A stretch of 64,000 nt of DNA from Catenibacillus sp964565805 (GTDB taxonomy: Bacteria > Bacillota > Clostridia > Lachnospirales > Lachnospiraceae), in NCBI GenBank assembly GCA_964565805.1, contig CAZMGH010000010.1, forward strand, positions 1 to 64,000, in the 5' to 3' direction. Shown here piece after piece: positions 15,587 through 24,619 of this stretch. The notes beneath the pieces are model-generated. The model was not told the origin of the DNA. It searched no databases and worked only from the letters and a program-made list of their open reading frames with translations. Position 1 is the stretch's first letter; every line of letters starts with the position of its first letter. Both the position numbers and the translations under genes were made by a program.

Positions 15587-16562
15587 TGTAAGTCTCCTCA
15601 AGTAAATATCTTAATCGTTCTTTTTCCATAGACGGGAGAAAAGCCGCGTCAATGGCATATTCATTCAGCTTTCTAAAATCCTCCTTCGACCATCCGAAAG
15701 TGTCTGCCAAAAGCTGATACTCCTTTTTAAGCGTGGTATCGCATACGATCATGTCATCAGTCCCAACAACCACACGCACACCGGCATCGTAGTATTTCTT
15801 TATAGGATGCTCTTTTATATCCTTCACTACGCCTGTGTGAAGGTTGCTCATAGGGCACATTTCCAGGGCGATACGCCGCTCCTTGAGCAGTTCCACCAGA
15901 TCCGGGTCATCTATAGCATGAAGACCGTGGCCGATGCGCAGCGCTCCGTTTTTTATCGCTAGACGGATATTATAAGGTTCGGTCTTTTCATGGACGCAAA
16001 AGGGGATGCCCTCCTGGTTTAACAGCTTGAATTGGTCTAAATACATGTCTATTGGGTATTTTTCATCGTCCCCGATCAAGTCGATACCCGCCACCCCCCG
16101 GCGCAGATGCTGGATCGTTTCTACAACAGTGGCAAAATTATCTTTTTCATCAGCCCCTCTGACGGTACACAGGATCAGGTTTGCCCGGATCTGCTTCCCT
16201 TCCTCGATCCCCCGGCGCATGCCTAACAAAGCGGCCTCCACTACCTGAGACTGGCTTAAGCCTCTTAATGTATGATACTGAGGGGTCATACGTATCTCCG
16301 CGTAAAGAATACCCTGCCGATCCAGATCCGTCACCAGCTCATACATGGCTCTCCGGATGGCCTTCTTTTCCTGAAGGACCGTAAAGGCCAGATCAAAACG
16401 CTTCAAATATTCTGACAGATCGACACACTGATTGGGTACTCTCATATAATGTTCCAGTGCTTTCACATCATAGGCAGGCAGATATGCCCCCTGTTCCAGG
16501 GCCAGTTCCAGCAAGGTCTGAGGCCTTATGGATCCTTCAAGATGGATATGCAGTTCTATCAT
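15579..16562 (-). CDS. add: Adenosine deaminase
   Basis: A cytosolic zinc hydrolase that converts adenosine and deoxyadenosine to inosine and deoxyinosine for purine salvage. The 327-residue protein opens with the metal-binding HIHLEGS, and has VCVHEKTE-like His/Glu (FCVHEKTEP), the third His in IGHGLHAI, and VGTDDMIV near the C-terminus carrying the catalytic aspartates. The start ATG 16562 follows AAGGGGG. It sits between the rRNA methyltransferase (13 bases upstream) and pheA (overlapping). Confidence 0.92.
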   Translation of the reverse strand: MIELHIHLEGSIRPQTLLELALEQGAYLPAYDVKALEHYMRVPNQCVDLSEYLKRFDLAFTVLQEKKAIRRAMYELVTDLDRQGILYAEIRMTPQYHTLRGLSQSQVVEAALLGMRRGIEEGKQIRANLILCTVRGADEKDNFATVVETIQHLRRGVAGIDLIGDDEKYPIDMYLDQFKLLNQEGIPFCVHEKTEPYNIRLAIKNGALRIGHGLHAIDDPDLVELLKERRIALEMCPMSNLHTGVVKDIKEHPIKKYYDAGVRVVVGTDDMIVCDTTLKKEYQLLADTFGWSKEDFRKLNEYAIDAAFLPSMEKERLRYLLEETYNG

Positions 16563-16574
16563 TTCTAAGCCCCC

Positions 16575-17777
16575 TTAGTATTCATCGCAAACCTGAAAAA
16601 TATAAAACTTTAAATAATAGGACTCGTCCGCTGCCCACAGGATCGGGTGATCCGGAGCCTGGGTGCGAAATTCCACCTGGCGCAGCCGCTTATGCGCGCT
16701 TCTTGCAGCCTGATGGAGCGTCTGGGTAAACAGTTCAAAGGACATAAAGTGAGAACAGGAGCAGGTGGCCAGATAACCTCCATTCCTAACCAGTTTCATG
16801 CCCCGGATATTGATCTCCCGGTAACCTTTTACCGCGTTTTTAATGGAATTTCTTGATTTGGTAAATGCCGGCGGGTCTAAGATGACCACATCGTAGATCT
16901 TCCCCTCGGCCTCCAGCTTAGGCAGAAGATCAAACACATCGGCGCACATAAACGCCACCCGGTCCTCCAGGTGATTTAAGACAGCATTTTCCTTCGCCTG
17001 GTCAACGGCCAGCTGGGAAGCATCTACCCCAAGCACATGGGCCGCTCCGCCAATGCCGGCATTTAAGGCAAAGGAACCGGTGTGGGTAAAGCAGTCCAGA
17101 ACACTAGCGCCACTACACAGTCTCTGGATGGCCTTCCGGTTATACTTTTGATCCAGGAAAAATCCGGTCTTCTGGCCATTTTCCACATCCACCATATACT
17201 TTACCCCATTTTCCTCAATAGGGACTTTTGTGTCAAAAGGCGCTCCGATAAAACCTTTTTCCCGCTCCATACCCTCGTGAAGGCGGACCTTTGCGTCTGA
17301 CCGTTCATAGATTCCCCGGATATGGATGCCATCCTCTTCAAGGACCTCCTTTAAGCACTCCAGGATTACCGGCTTGAGCCGGTTAATGCCAAGGGCCAGA
17401 GATTCCACCACTAAAACATCGCTAAACTTATCCACCACGATCCCGGGAAGAAAATCCGCCTCCCCAAAGATCAGACGGCAGCTTCCCGTATCTGTTGCCT
17501 TTTTCCGGTACTCCCAGGCCGCCTTTACCCGTCTTTTAATAAAATCCCTGTCAATCTCCTGTTCACTGTTTCGGGTAAGCATCCGCACAGTGATTTTTGA
17601 CTGTGTATTTATAAATCCTTTGCCCATGGGAAATCCGTCAAAATCCTTTACAAGAACAATATCCCCGTTTTCAAAATGCCCCATGCAAGAATCGATCTCA
17701 TTATCATAAATCCACATCCCGCCGGATTTTAATGTTCGTCCCTCTCCTTTTTTCAACGTAACAACAGCAAAACTCAT
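16575..17777 (-). CDS. Class I SAM-dependent rRNA methyltransferase, RlmI type
   Basis: The 400-residue protein has an N-terminal PUA domain (KKGEGRTLKSGGMWIYDNE) and a Rossmann methyltransferase domain: VLDCFTHTGSFALNAG binds SAM, VILDPPAFTKS is the target-site motif and YLATCSCSHFMS carries the catalytic cysteine of m5C enzymes. The E. coli relative RlmI makes m5C1962 in 23S rRNA; the exact target here is inferred. ATG 17777 follows GAGGAG. It is the first gene of a run extending to ppk1, under the promoter at 17840-17868. Confidence 0.85.
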   Translation of the reverse strand: MSFAVVTLKKGEGRTLKSGGMWIYDNEIDSCMGHFENGDIVLVKDFDGFPMGKGFINTQSKITVRMLTRNSEQEIDRDFIKRRVKAAWEYRKKATDTGSCRLIFGEADFLPGIVVDKFSDVLVVESLALGINRLKPVILECLKEVLEEDGIHIRGIYERSDAKVRLHEGMEREKGFIGAPFDTKVPIEENGVKYMVDVENGQKTGFFLDQKYNRKAIQRLCSGASVLDCFTHTGSFALNAGIGGAAHVLGVDASQLAVDQAKENAVLNHLEDRVAFMCADVFDLLPKLEAEGKIYDVVILDPPAFTKSRNSIKNAVKGYREINIRGMKLVRNGGYLATCSCSHFMSFELFTQTLHQAARSAHKRLRQVEFRTQAPDHPILWAADESYYLKFYIFQVCDEY

Positions 17778-17839
17778 TGATTTATTCTCCTCTTTTCATA
17801 AACGCGAAAATCTGGCTGAATCGTTATTCTTTTTCTACA

Positions 17840-17868
17840 ACTTTATCATTCTCCGGGGAATTTGGCAA
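17840..17868 (-). promoter_or_regulatory. Candidate promoter of the rlmI-type to ppk1 operon
   Basis: TTGCCA (17868-17863), 17 bases, TAAAGT (17845-17840). It lies about 65 bases before the methyltransferase start. Confidence 0.5.
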
Positions 17869-17972
17869 CAAAAAATGTAACAAACATGCATATCCTCCTT
17901 ATGGACAGACATACCATTTATGGTTTGGCGCCGGACTGATTTTTGAAAGGATGCTGTCCCATAGTGAATGAA

Positions 17973-18015
17973 AAGGCCCCCTGCCGGCGCAAAAAATGTA
18001 CCGTCAGAGGGCAAA
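17973..18015 (-). terminator. Terminator after the fatty acid cluster
   Basis: GCCCTCTGACGG and CCGGCAGGGGGC pair with wobble on the minus strand and are followed by CTTTTC. It lies just past the flavin oxidoreductase gene, the last of the fab/acc run. Confidence 0.6.
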
Positions 18016-18047
18016 GAGCTTTACTTTTTTACAATGGACGAAATCGG

Positions 18048-19151
18048 TCAAGGGAATAAATCTTCAATAACCTCATCCACGGTCTGGATCTTTTCTGCTT
18101 TCCAGGCATTTGCCCCGCAAAACAAAAGAGCATGATCCACATCCCCCCGGGCCGCGTTTACCAAAGCATCGGTAATACAGTAGGGGATTTTTGAAGGCTG
18201 GCACTTTTCCAGACACCCGTGGCAATGAATAGGAAAACGCTCTCCCTTTTCCACTCTGGCCATAAAGTCATTGTAAATGGCCCGTCCAGGCATACCAACC
18301 GGACTTTTCACAATACGTATATCCTCCTTAAAGGCATGGATATAGGCCTGCTTGTAGGCCATAGGGGCGTCACATTCCCATGTAGTGACAAAGCGGGTAG
18401 CCACCTGGACCGCGTCAGCGCCCAGATCCAGATAATGACGTACTTTTTTCTCGCTGTCAATGCCTCCCGCCACAGCCACAGGGATGCTTTTCCCGTATTT
18501 TTCCCCGTAATCCCTGGCAGTGGCAATAATATCCTTGATCTCCCTGTCATAGGCCTCCATATCCATGTGCTTAAGGCTTTCCGGTGAAAATCCCAGATGT
18601 CCCCCGGCCAGAGGGCCCTCAATGACCAGAAGATCCGGGATCCTTTTATACTTTTTATCCCACAGCCGCAGGATCACCTTGGCAGCCTTTAAAGAAGAAA
18701 TAATCGGGGCGATTTTTGTCTTTGATCCCCGGACAAAATCCGGAAGGGACGCGGGAAGACCGGCGCCGGAAATGATCAGGTCCACCCCGGCGGCTACTGC
18801 TGCCCGGACATACTTTTCATAAAACCGGGTGGCCACCATAATATTGACAGCGATCATGCCGGTACGTCCCTTATATTTTTCTTCTTTTTGCTTTTGGGCC
18901 ACGATCTCCCTGGCCCGGCGGATATGGGTGCCGATAGCCTTCAGATTTGCCTCTAAAGGCGATGCATCCCATCCTTCCTGGTCAAATCCGATCTGAGCCG
19001 TAGAGATGACCCCAACGCCTCCGGCAGCAGCCACGCTTCCTGCCAGACCGGAAAGGCTGATTCCCACACCCATGCCGCCCTGGATCAGGGGCAGGGTCAG
19101 GGTGGTATCACCAATGGTAAAATGACTTTTAATATTTGCGAAATCTGTCAT
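18048..19151 (-). CDS. FabK-like flavin oxidoreductase (nitronate monooxygenase family)
   Basis: A 367-residue FMN-dependent NMO/2-nitropropane dioxygenase-like protein. Family marks are LIQGGMGVGISL near the N-terminus, VIEGPLAGGHLG, and AVAGGIDS with GADAVQVATRFV for phosphate and FMN binding. It is a paralogue of FabK from the same cluster but carries a cysteine-rich C-terminal stretch (HCHGCLEKCQ...PYC). I chose ATG 19151, six bases after GGGAG; a longer GTG/TTG start would lie deeper in accA. It overlaps accA by 23 bases, so it belongs to the fab/acc operon. Whether it acts on nitronates, peroxides or unsaturated acyl groups is unknown. Confidence 0.8.
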   Translation of the reverse strand: MTDFANIKSHFTIGDTTLTLPLIQGGMGVGISLSGLAGSVAAAGGVGVISTAQIGFDQEGWDASPLEANLKAIGTHIRRAREIVAQKQKEEKYKGRTGMIAVNIMVATRFYEKYVRAAVAAGVDLIISGAGLPASLPDFVRGSKTKIAPIISSLKAAKVILRLWDKKYKRIPDLLVIEGPLAGGHLGFSPESLKHMDMEAYDREIKDIIATARDYGEKYGKSIPVAVAGGIDSEKKVRHYLDLGADAVQVATRFVTTWECDAPMAYKQAYIHAFKEDIRIVKSPVGMPGRAIYNDFMARVEKGERFPIHCHGCLEKCQPSKIPYCITDALVNAARGDVDHALLFCGANAWKAEKIQTVDEVIEDLFP

Positions 19152-19914
19152 ATCTTTCTCCCGCGATCTCTTCCCCCGACTTTCCATCGTAAGATCTTAA
19201 AAAACGCACAATTCCTTTTTTCATTTTTCCAATAACAACATCACTGGTCTGAGGGGTGAGCAGTTCCTTCTCTCCCAGGATTTTATCAATGATCCCCAGG
19301 CTTTTTAATTCCCGGGCTGTTATTTTCATTACGGATGCCGCTTCCTTTGCCCGCTTGCTGTCTTTCCACAAAATAGAGGCAAAGCCTTCCGGCGATAAAA
19401 TAGAATACATGGAATTTTCCATCATCCACACTTCGTTGGCCACAGCCAGGGCAAGGGCGCCGCCGCTGCCGCCTTCACCAATGAGAATCGATAATACGGG
19501 AACCGTAAGGGCGGACATTTCCAGAAGATTCCTGGCAATAGCTTCTCCCTGGCCCCGCTCCTCCGCGCCGATACCGCAGTATGCGCCGGAAGTGTCTACA
19601 AAACAGATAATGGGACGATTAAACTTTTCAGCCTGTTTCATAAGTCTTAAGGCTTTTCTGTAGCCTTCCGGATATGGCATGCCAAAATTGCGGAAAATAT
19701 TTTCTTTTGTATCCCGGCCTTTCTGCTGGCCGATGACAGTCACCGGTCTGCCGTCAATGGCGGCGATGCCGCCTACAACAGCCCCGTCATCTTTAAAATA
19801 CCGGTCTCCGTGCAGTTCAAAAAATTCATCAAATATATTTTCAATGTAAAACATAGCTGTAGGCCTGTTTTTTCCCCGGGCGATCTTTACCCGGTCCCAC
19901 GGTGTAAGACTCAT
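19129..19914 (-). CDS. accA: Acetyl-CoA carboxylase carboxyltransferase subunit alpha
   Basis: With AccD it moves the carboxyl group from carboxybiotin to acetyl-CoA, giving malonyl-CoA. The 261-residue protein has the crotonase-like core with DTSGAYCGIGAEERGQ, GEGGSGGALAL and SPEGFASILW. ATG 19914 lies nine bases after AGGAGG and overlaps the accD stop as ATGA, a sign of coupled synthesis of the two subunits. A longer frame to 19959 has no RBS. Confidence 0.95.
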   Translation of the reverse strand: MSLTPWDRVKIARGKNRPTAMFYIENIFDEFFELHGDRYFKDDGAVVGGIAAIDGRPVTVIGQQKGRDTKENIFRNFGMPYPEGYRKALRLMKQAEKFNRPIICFVDTSGAYCGIGAEERGQGEAIARNLLEMSALTVPVLSILIGEGGSGGALALAVANEVWMMENSMYSILSPEGFASILWKDSKRAKEAASVMKITARELKSLGIIDKILGEKELLTPQTSDVVIGKMKKGIVRFLRSYDGKSGEEIAGERYDRFRKY

Positions 19915-20819
19915 TCCACCCGACCTCCTGTCCCTGTATCCGGCGCCTTCGTGTGCCATTTTAACAGCTTTCCAAGCGCCTGCTTCTGATCCTTCCGCTC
20001 TACAATCGCATCTACAAATCCATGCTCCAGAAGAAATTCTGCCCGCTGGAAACCTTTAGGAAGCTTTTGCCCAATAGTCTGCTCGATCACTCTCGGGCCT
20101 GCAAAGCCGATCAAAGCTCCCGGCTCCGCCAGGATAATATCCCCAAGCATGGCAAAGCTGGCGGTCACACCGCCGGTGGTGGGATCTGTCAGCACAGTAA
20201 AGTAAGGCAGGCCTGCGTCTGAGTGGCGTTTTACTGCGGCGCTGGTCTTTGCCATCTGCATCAGAGAAAACATTCCCTCCTGCATCCGGGCGCCTCCGGA
20301 GCAGCAGTACATAATGGCCGGAAGGCCTTCCTTTGTGGCGCGCTCCAGCATACGGGTGATCTTTTCACCCACGACATGACCCATACTGGCCATAAAAAAG
20401 GAGGCATCCATAACGCCCACGGCGGTCTTTATCCCCTCTATGGTTCCCTGGCCAGTGATCACCGCCTCTTTCAGTCCCGTACTTTCCCGGGCTTTATGGA
20501 TCTTCTCCGGATAGCCGGGAAAATCCAGGGGATTTCCGGTTTCAAGGGCATCATCCCATGGGGTAAAACTGCCCTCATCCATAATCATCTGAATACGCAT
20601 AGGAGCCCCCATGCGCAGATAATGGCCACAATGGCTGCATACAAGATGACTGTCCTCCAGATCCTTTGTGTAGACAGCGTGGCCACATTTAGGACACTTT
20701 GTCCATAAACCTTCGGGAACTTCCACATTTTCCCGGTCAGAGCCGGTATTATCGATTTCTTTTTTTACTTCACTTGTGATATTAATGTATGTGGTTTTTT
20801 TAAACATTCCCCTTAACAT
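19911..20819 (-). CDS. accD: Acetyl-CoA carboxylase carboxyltransferase subunit beta
   Basis: The 302-residue beta subunit has the N-terminal zinc ribbon (CPKCGHAVY then CSHCGHYL, spaced 15 residues) followed by the carboxyltransferase core with YCCSGGARMQEG and DPTTGGVTASFA. The start at 20819 is preceded by AGGTGA; a second ATG at 20807 directly abuts an AAGGGGA and could also serve. It overlaps accA by four bases and follows accC closely. Confidence 0.95.
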   Translation of the reverse strand: MLRGMFKKTTYINITSEVKKEIDNTGSDRENVEVPEGLWTKCPKCGHAVYTKDLEDSHLVCSHCGHYLRMGAPMRIQMIMDEGSFTPWDDALETGNPLDFPGYPEKIHKARESTGLKEAVITGQGTIEGIKTAVGVMDASFFMASMGHVVGEKITRMLERATKEGLPAIMYCCSGGARMQEGMFSLMQMAKTSAAVKRHSDAGLPYFTVLTDPTTGGVTASFAMLGDIILAEPGALIGFAGPRVIEQTIGQKLPKGFQRAEFLLEHGFVDAIVERKDQKQALGKLLKWHTKAPDTGTGGRVE

Positions 20820-20863
20820 AAATTCATCACCTGTCTTTAATCATGGCCGATACCGGCCTATGC

Positions 20864-22192
20864 TTATTCAGCAATAAAGCCGGTATCAAAATCACCCTTA
20901 ATAAAATCCGGATCGTTGACAATATCAAACTGAAAATCCAGATTCGTGTCAATGCCCTGGATCACAAATTCCCCAAGGGCGCTGCGCATTTTGTCAATAG
21001 CTTCCTCACGGTCCTTGCCATGTACGATCAGTTTTGCGATCATGGAATCATAGTTGGGGGGAATGGTATATCCCGGATACACTGCCGTATCCACCCGGAT
21101 CCCATTGCCTCCCGGAAAATGAACCTCTGTAATCGTCCCCGGAGAGGGGCGGAAATTCTTCTTGGGATTTTCCGCGTTGATCCGACACTCAATGGCATGA
21201 CCCCGCACAACAACATCCTCCTGGGTAAAGTCCAGCTTAAGGCCTGCGGCAATACGGATCTGCTCCTTGATCAGGTCAATTCCCGTAACCATCTCTGTTA
21301 CCGGATGCTCCACCTGAATACGGGTGTTCATTTCCATAAAGTAAAAGTTTTTATTTCCATCTAATAGGAACTCAATGGTTCCCGCATTTTCATAGCCCAC
21401 AGCCTTTGCCGCCGCTACTGCGGTTTCACCCATGCGCTTTCTTAAAGCCGGGTCAATGGCACAGGAAGGCGATTCTTCCAGCACCTTTTGATGACGGCGC
21501 TGAATGGAGCAGTCCCGCTCCCCCAAATGGACCACATTGCCGAACTTATCGGCTAAAATCTGGAACTCAATATGTCTTGGGTGGATAATATATTTTTCAA
21601 TATACATCGTATCATCCCCAAAAGCATTCACGGATTCCATCTGGGCTGTGTGGAAATTAGGGCCAAAGCTCTGCTCGTCCTCAGCCACACGCATCCCCTT
21701 GCCGCCGCCGCCGCTGGAGGCCTTGATCATTACCGGGAAGCCGATCTTTTTAGCGATCTCAAGGCCGGTAACCGCATCGTACACCGGTTCCTTTGTTCCG
21801 GGAACCACAGGGATCCCAGCTTCCATCATAGTCTTTCTAGCTTCGGATTTATTTCCCATTTTATGGATCAGATCCGAAGGCGGGCCGATAAATGTAATAT
21901 TACACTGTTCGCACATTTCCACAAACTTTGTGTTTTCTGATAAAAATCCAAAGCCAGGATGGATGGCATCGGCGCCGCTGATCACAGTGGCACTGATAAT
22001 ATTTTCCATGTTCAGATAGCTGTCCTTTGAAGGCGCCGGACCGATGCATATAGCCTCATCGGCCAGCTGGGTGTGAAGGGCATCCGCATCTGCTGTAGAA
22101 TACACAGCCACAGTCTCGATCCCCAGCTCCCGGCATGCCCGGATAATGCGGACAGCGATCTCACCCCGGTTGGCGATTAATATTTTCTTCAT
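20864..22192 (-). CDS. accC: Biotin carboxylase subunit of acetyl-CoA carboxylase
   Basis: This ATP-grasp enzyme carboxylates the biotin of AccB. The 442 residues match the family. Visible motifs: KILIANRGEIAVRIIRA at the N-terminus, the glycine-rich ATP loop SSGGGGKGMR, ERDCSIQRRHQK, EMNTRIQVEHPVTE and the final GECRIN-like HAIECRINAE. It lies 16 bases after fabZ. The cluster encodes all four acc subunits. Confidence 0.97.
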   Translation of the reverse strand: MKKILIANRGEIAVRIIRACRELGIETVAVYSTADADALHTQLADEAICIGPAPSKDSYLNMENIISATVISGADAIHPGFGFLSENTKFVEMCEQCNITFIGPPSDLIHKMGNKSEARKTMMEAGIPVVPGTKEPVYDAVTGLEIAKKIGFPVMIKASSGGGGKGMRVAEDEQSFGPNFHTAQMESVNAFGDDTMYIEKYIIHPRHIEFQILADKFGNVVHLGERDCSIQRRHQKVLEESPSCAIDPALRKRMGETAVAAAKAVGYENAGTIEFLLDGNKNFYFMEMNTRIQVEHPVTEMVTGIDLIKEQIRIAAGLKLDFTQEDVVVRGHAIECRINAENPKKNFRPSPGTITEVHFPGGNGIRVDTAVYPGYTIPPNYDSMIAKLIVHGKDREEAIDKMRSALGEFVIQGIDTNLDFQFDIVNDPDFIKGDFDTGFIAE

Positions 22193-22208
22193 CCTTCCAC
22201 CTCGTCCG

Positions 22209-22637
22209 TCAGCCTACCATAAAGGTCAGTTCCCCTTCAGCAGCCAGCTTATCCCCGTCATAGGCACGGCCGTGGCCGACGCCCATAGGGCCTTTCTGCT
22301 TAGTGATCTCCACTTCCATGCGCAGCATTGTCCCGGGAACGATCTTCTGGCGGAAGCGGGCCTTATTGATCCCGCCGAAAAATGCCAACTTGCCTTCCAT
22401 ACCTTCCTGGGAAAGGATCAGGATCGCTCCCACCTGAGCCATAGCTTCCATGATCAGGACGCCGGGCATGACCGGTTCCTGAGGAAAGTGGCCCACAAAA
22501 AAGGGTTCATCATAGGTGACTGCCTTATAGCCTACCGCTTTTTTCCCTTCCTCAATGATCTCCGCCCTGTCCACCAGCAAAAAGGGGTGGCGGTGAGGAA
22601 GAATATCCATAATCTCTTTAATACCAAGAGTCCTCAT
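22209..22637 (-). CDS. fabZ: 3-hydroxyacyl-ACP dehydratase
   Basis: FabZ removes water from 3-hydroxyacyl-ACP to give trans-2-enoyl-ACP. The 142-residue hot-dog protein contains ILPHRHPFLLVDR and the active-site histidine and glutamate in GHFPQEPVMPGVLIMEAMAQ. The RBS AAGGAT lies about 12 bases from ATG 22637, somewhat long. It sits between accB (20 bases upstream) and accC, as in the streptococcal and clostridial clusters. Confidence 0.95.
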   Translation of the reverse strand: MRTLGIKEIMDILPHRHPFLLVDRAEIIEEGKKAVGYKAVTYDEPFFVGHFPQEPVMPGVLIMEAMAQVGAILILSQEGMEGKLAFFGGINKARFRQKIVPGTMLRMEVEITKQKGPMGVGHGRAYDGDKLAAEGELTFMVG

Positions 22638-22657
22638 TTATCATCATATCCTTTTTT

Positions 22658-23152
22658 CTATTTTACACGGAATAAAGATTGTCCATACTCTACGTTCTGA
22701 GCATTTTCCACAAGAACTTCCTCGATCACACCGTCCACATCGCTTTCAATCTCATTCATCAGCTTCATCGCTTCCACAATACCTACGATCTGGCCTTTCT
22801 TCACTGTATCCCCCACCTTTACAAAAGGTTCTTCCTCAGGGCCGGAAGCGCTGTAAAATACCCCTACAATAGGAGATGTGATAAATACGTCATTTTCCTC
22901 AGACTCCTGAGCCGGTTCCTGGGCAGCCGGAGCGGAAGCTTCCTGAACTGGCGCCGGAGTAGGCTGCGGTGCCTGTGCCGGAGGAACCACTGTACTCACG
23001 GGAACTGTGATCACCTGATTGCCTTCCACGGCCTGGGCCTGGCCTTTGCTCTTTTCAATAGAGATCTTAAGGCAGCCTTCCTCTACAGTAAGGTTGGTAA
23101 TGCCGGAAGCATCCACTTTATCAATGAGCTGCATGATCTTATCAATATCCAT
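22658..23152 (-). CDS. accB: Biotin carboxyl carrier protein of acetyl-CoA carboxylase
   Basis: The 164-residue carrier has an N-terminal helical part, a proline/alanine-rich linker (residues about 50-85) and the biotinyl domain with the biotin-accepting lysine in VEAMKLMNEI. Length and order are typical. ATG 23152 follows AAGGAT. The scaffold gap lies 38 bases upstream of the start, so the 5' leader is incompletely resolved. Confidence 0.96.
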   Translation of the reverse strand: MDIDKIMQLIDKVDASGITNLTVEEGCLKISIEKSKGQAQAVEGNQVITVPVSTVVPPAQAPQPTPAPVQEASAPAAQEPAQESEENDVFITSPIVGVFYSASGPEEEPFVKVGDTVKKGQIVGIVEAMKLMNEIESDVDGVIEEVLVENAQNVEYGQSLFRVK

Positions 23153-23345
23153 ACTCTTTCATCCTTTCCTTATTCCTGCCGTGCCGCGGCNNNNNNNNNN
23201 NNNNNNNNNNNNNNNNNNNNNNNNNNNNNNNNNNNNNNNNNNNNNNNNNNNNNNNNNNNNNNNNNNNNNNNNNNNNNNNNNNNNNNNNNNATCTTATCAA
23301 TATCCATACTCTTTCATCCTTTCCTTATTCCTGCCGTGCCGCGGC
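23136..23345. repeat. 55-bp exact duplication flanking a 100-N gap
   Basis: Bases 23136-23190 and 23291-23345 are identical over 55 positions, and 100 Ns lie between. The length equals a k-mer size commonly used by de Bruijn assemblers, so two contigs that overlap by k were probably scaffolded with a default gap. The true sequence likely has one copy and no gap. The break falls in an 18-bp perfect palindrome (23333-23350), which can fold into a hairpin. Confidence 0.8.
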
Positions 23346-23372
23346 ACGGCATCCAGGTATCCCCTCACGGGG
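23345..23372 (-). repeat. Short intergenic hairpin element, copy A
   Basis: Minus strand CCCCGTGAGGGGATACCTGG followed by ATGCCGTGCC. It has the CCCC-N4-GGGG-ATACCTG layout shared with 13041, 38241 and 57021, and lies directly after the fabF stop inside the fab operon. Confidence 0.5.
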
Positions 23373-23373
23373 C

Positions 23374-24609
23374 TTACTGATACTTTCTTACAAGCACGGT
23401 TGCGTTGTGCCCACCAAATCCCAGGGAATTGGTCATGACTACATCCACATCTGCTTTAATGCCGTGTTCCGGCACATAGTTTAAGTCACATTCCTCATCC
23501 GGAACTTTAAGTCCGGCTGTAGGATGGATAAATCCGTCTTCAATCGTCTTCACACAGGCGATGAACTCCACTGCTCCTGCGGCTCCAAGAAGGTGTCCGA
23601 TCATGGACTTGGTGGAGCTGATAGGTACATGATAAGCAGCCTCCCCTAACGCCAGCTTAATGGCCCGGGTTTCAAACAGGTCGTTGTGGTGCGTACTGGT
23701 GCCGTGGGCGTTAATGTAGCTAACCTGCTCCGGTGTCACCAATGCTTCCTCCATCGCTTCTGTCATGGCTTTTGCAGCCCCTTCGCCGTCTTCCGCAGGC
23801 GAAGTGATATGGTAAGCGTCGCTTGTTGCTCCATAGCCGGTAATCTCAGCGTAAATGCGGGCTCCCCGGTTTAAAGCATGCTCCAGGCTTTCCAGCACAA
23901 CAACGCCGGAACCTTCACCCATAACAAAACCGCTGCGCTCCTTATCAAAAGGAATAGATGCCCGCATAGGATCTGTAGCTGATGTAAGGGCTGTCAAAGC
24001 AGCAAAGCCGCCAATGCCGATAGGGCAGATGGCGCTTTCTGTACCGCCGGCAAGCATAACATCCGCGTCTCCATACTGGATCGTCCGGTAAGCCTCCCCA
24101 ATGGAATGGGTTCCTGTACTGCAGGCAGTCACAATATTAATGCTCTTTCCCTTCAGGCCAAACTGGATGGATACATTTCCAGCAGCCATGTTGGAAATAA
24201 GCATAGGCACCATAAGAGGGCTGATCCTGGAAGGACCTTTGGTCACCAGCTTGTGCTCCTCGCTTTCCATACGCTGAAGGCTTCCTACGCCGCAGCCGAT
24301 GGACACGCCGACCCGATAAGGGTCTTCTTTGGTCATATCCAGGCCGGAATCTTCCATAGCCTCTTTCGCTGCAGCTACCGCGAACTGAGAAAATGTTTCC
24401 ATGCGCCGGGCAGCTTTGGGATCCATATAATCCTTCGGGTTAAAGTCCTTCACCTGGGCCGCAAGGGTTGCCTTATAATCTGAGGCATCAAAATAAGTAA
24501 TAGGGCCGATCCCTACCTTTCCGGCTTTTAAAGATTCCCAGTATTCATTTACATTATTTCCGACGGGAGTGATGGCTCCCATACCGGTTACTACAACTCT
24601 TCTCTTCAT
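23374..24609 (-). CDS. fabF: 3-oxoacyl-ACP synthase II
   Basis: FabF elongates acyl-ACP with malonyl-ACP. The 411-residue thiolase-fold enzyme shows the nucleophile cysteine in VTACSTGTHSIG, the first histidine in NAHGTSTHHND and the lysine and second histidine in TKSMIGHLLGAAG. It begins MKRRVVVTGMGAITPVG, a standard start, and follows fabG by 10 bases. FabH, which would start the chain, is not encoded in this window. Confidence 0.97.
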   Translation of the reverse strand: MKRRVVVTGMGAITPVGNNVNEYWESLKAGKVGIGPITYFDASDYKATLAAQVKDFNPKDYMDPKAARRMETFSQFAVAAAKEAMEDSGLDMTKEDPYRVGVSIGCGVGSLQRMESEEHKLVTKGPSRISPLMVPMLISNMAAGNVSIQFGLKGKSINIVTACSTGTHSIGEAYRTIQYGDADVMLAGGTESAICPIGIGGFAALTALTSATDPMRASIPFDKERSGFVMGEGSGVVVLESLEHALNRGARIYAEITGYGATSDAYHITSPAEDGEGAAKAMTEAMEEALVTPEQVSYINAHGTSTHHNDLFETRAIKLALGEAAYHVPISSTKSMIGHLLGAAGAVEFIACVKTIEDGFIHPTAGLKVPDEECDLNYVPEHGIKADVDVVMTNSLGFGGHNATVLVRKYQ

Positions 24610-24619
24610 AAGCTCCTCC

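Noticed and set aside
17846..17887. 13-codon ORF with AAGGAGG in the leader of the rlmI-type gene
   Set aside because: The RBS is good, but the ORF overlaps the predicted -35 and -10 elements, so it would lie upstream of the transcript start.
17777..17971. 64-codon plus-strand frame opposite the rlmI-type promoter
   Set aside because: It starts on the antisense of the methyltransferase start codon, lacks an RBS and covers a promoter on the other strand.
22679..23438. Plus-strand frames spanning the N run
   Set aside because: They are antisense to accB and fabF and continue only because N codons read as X.
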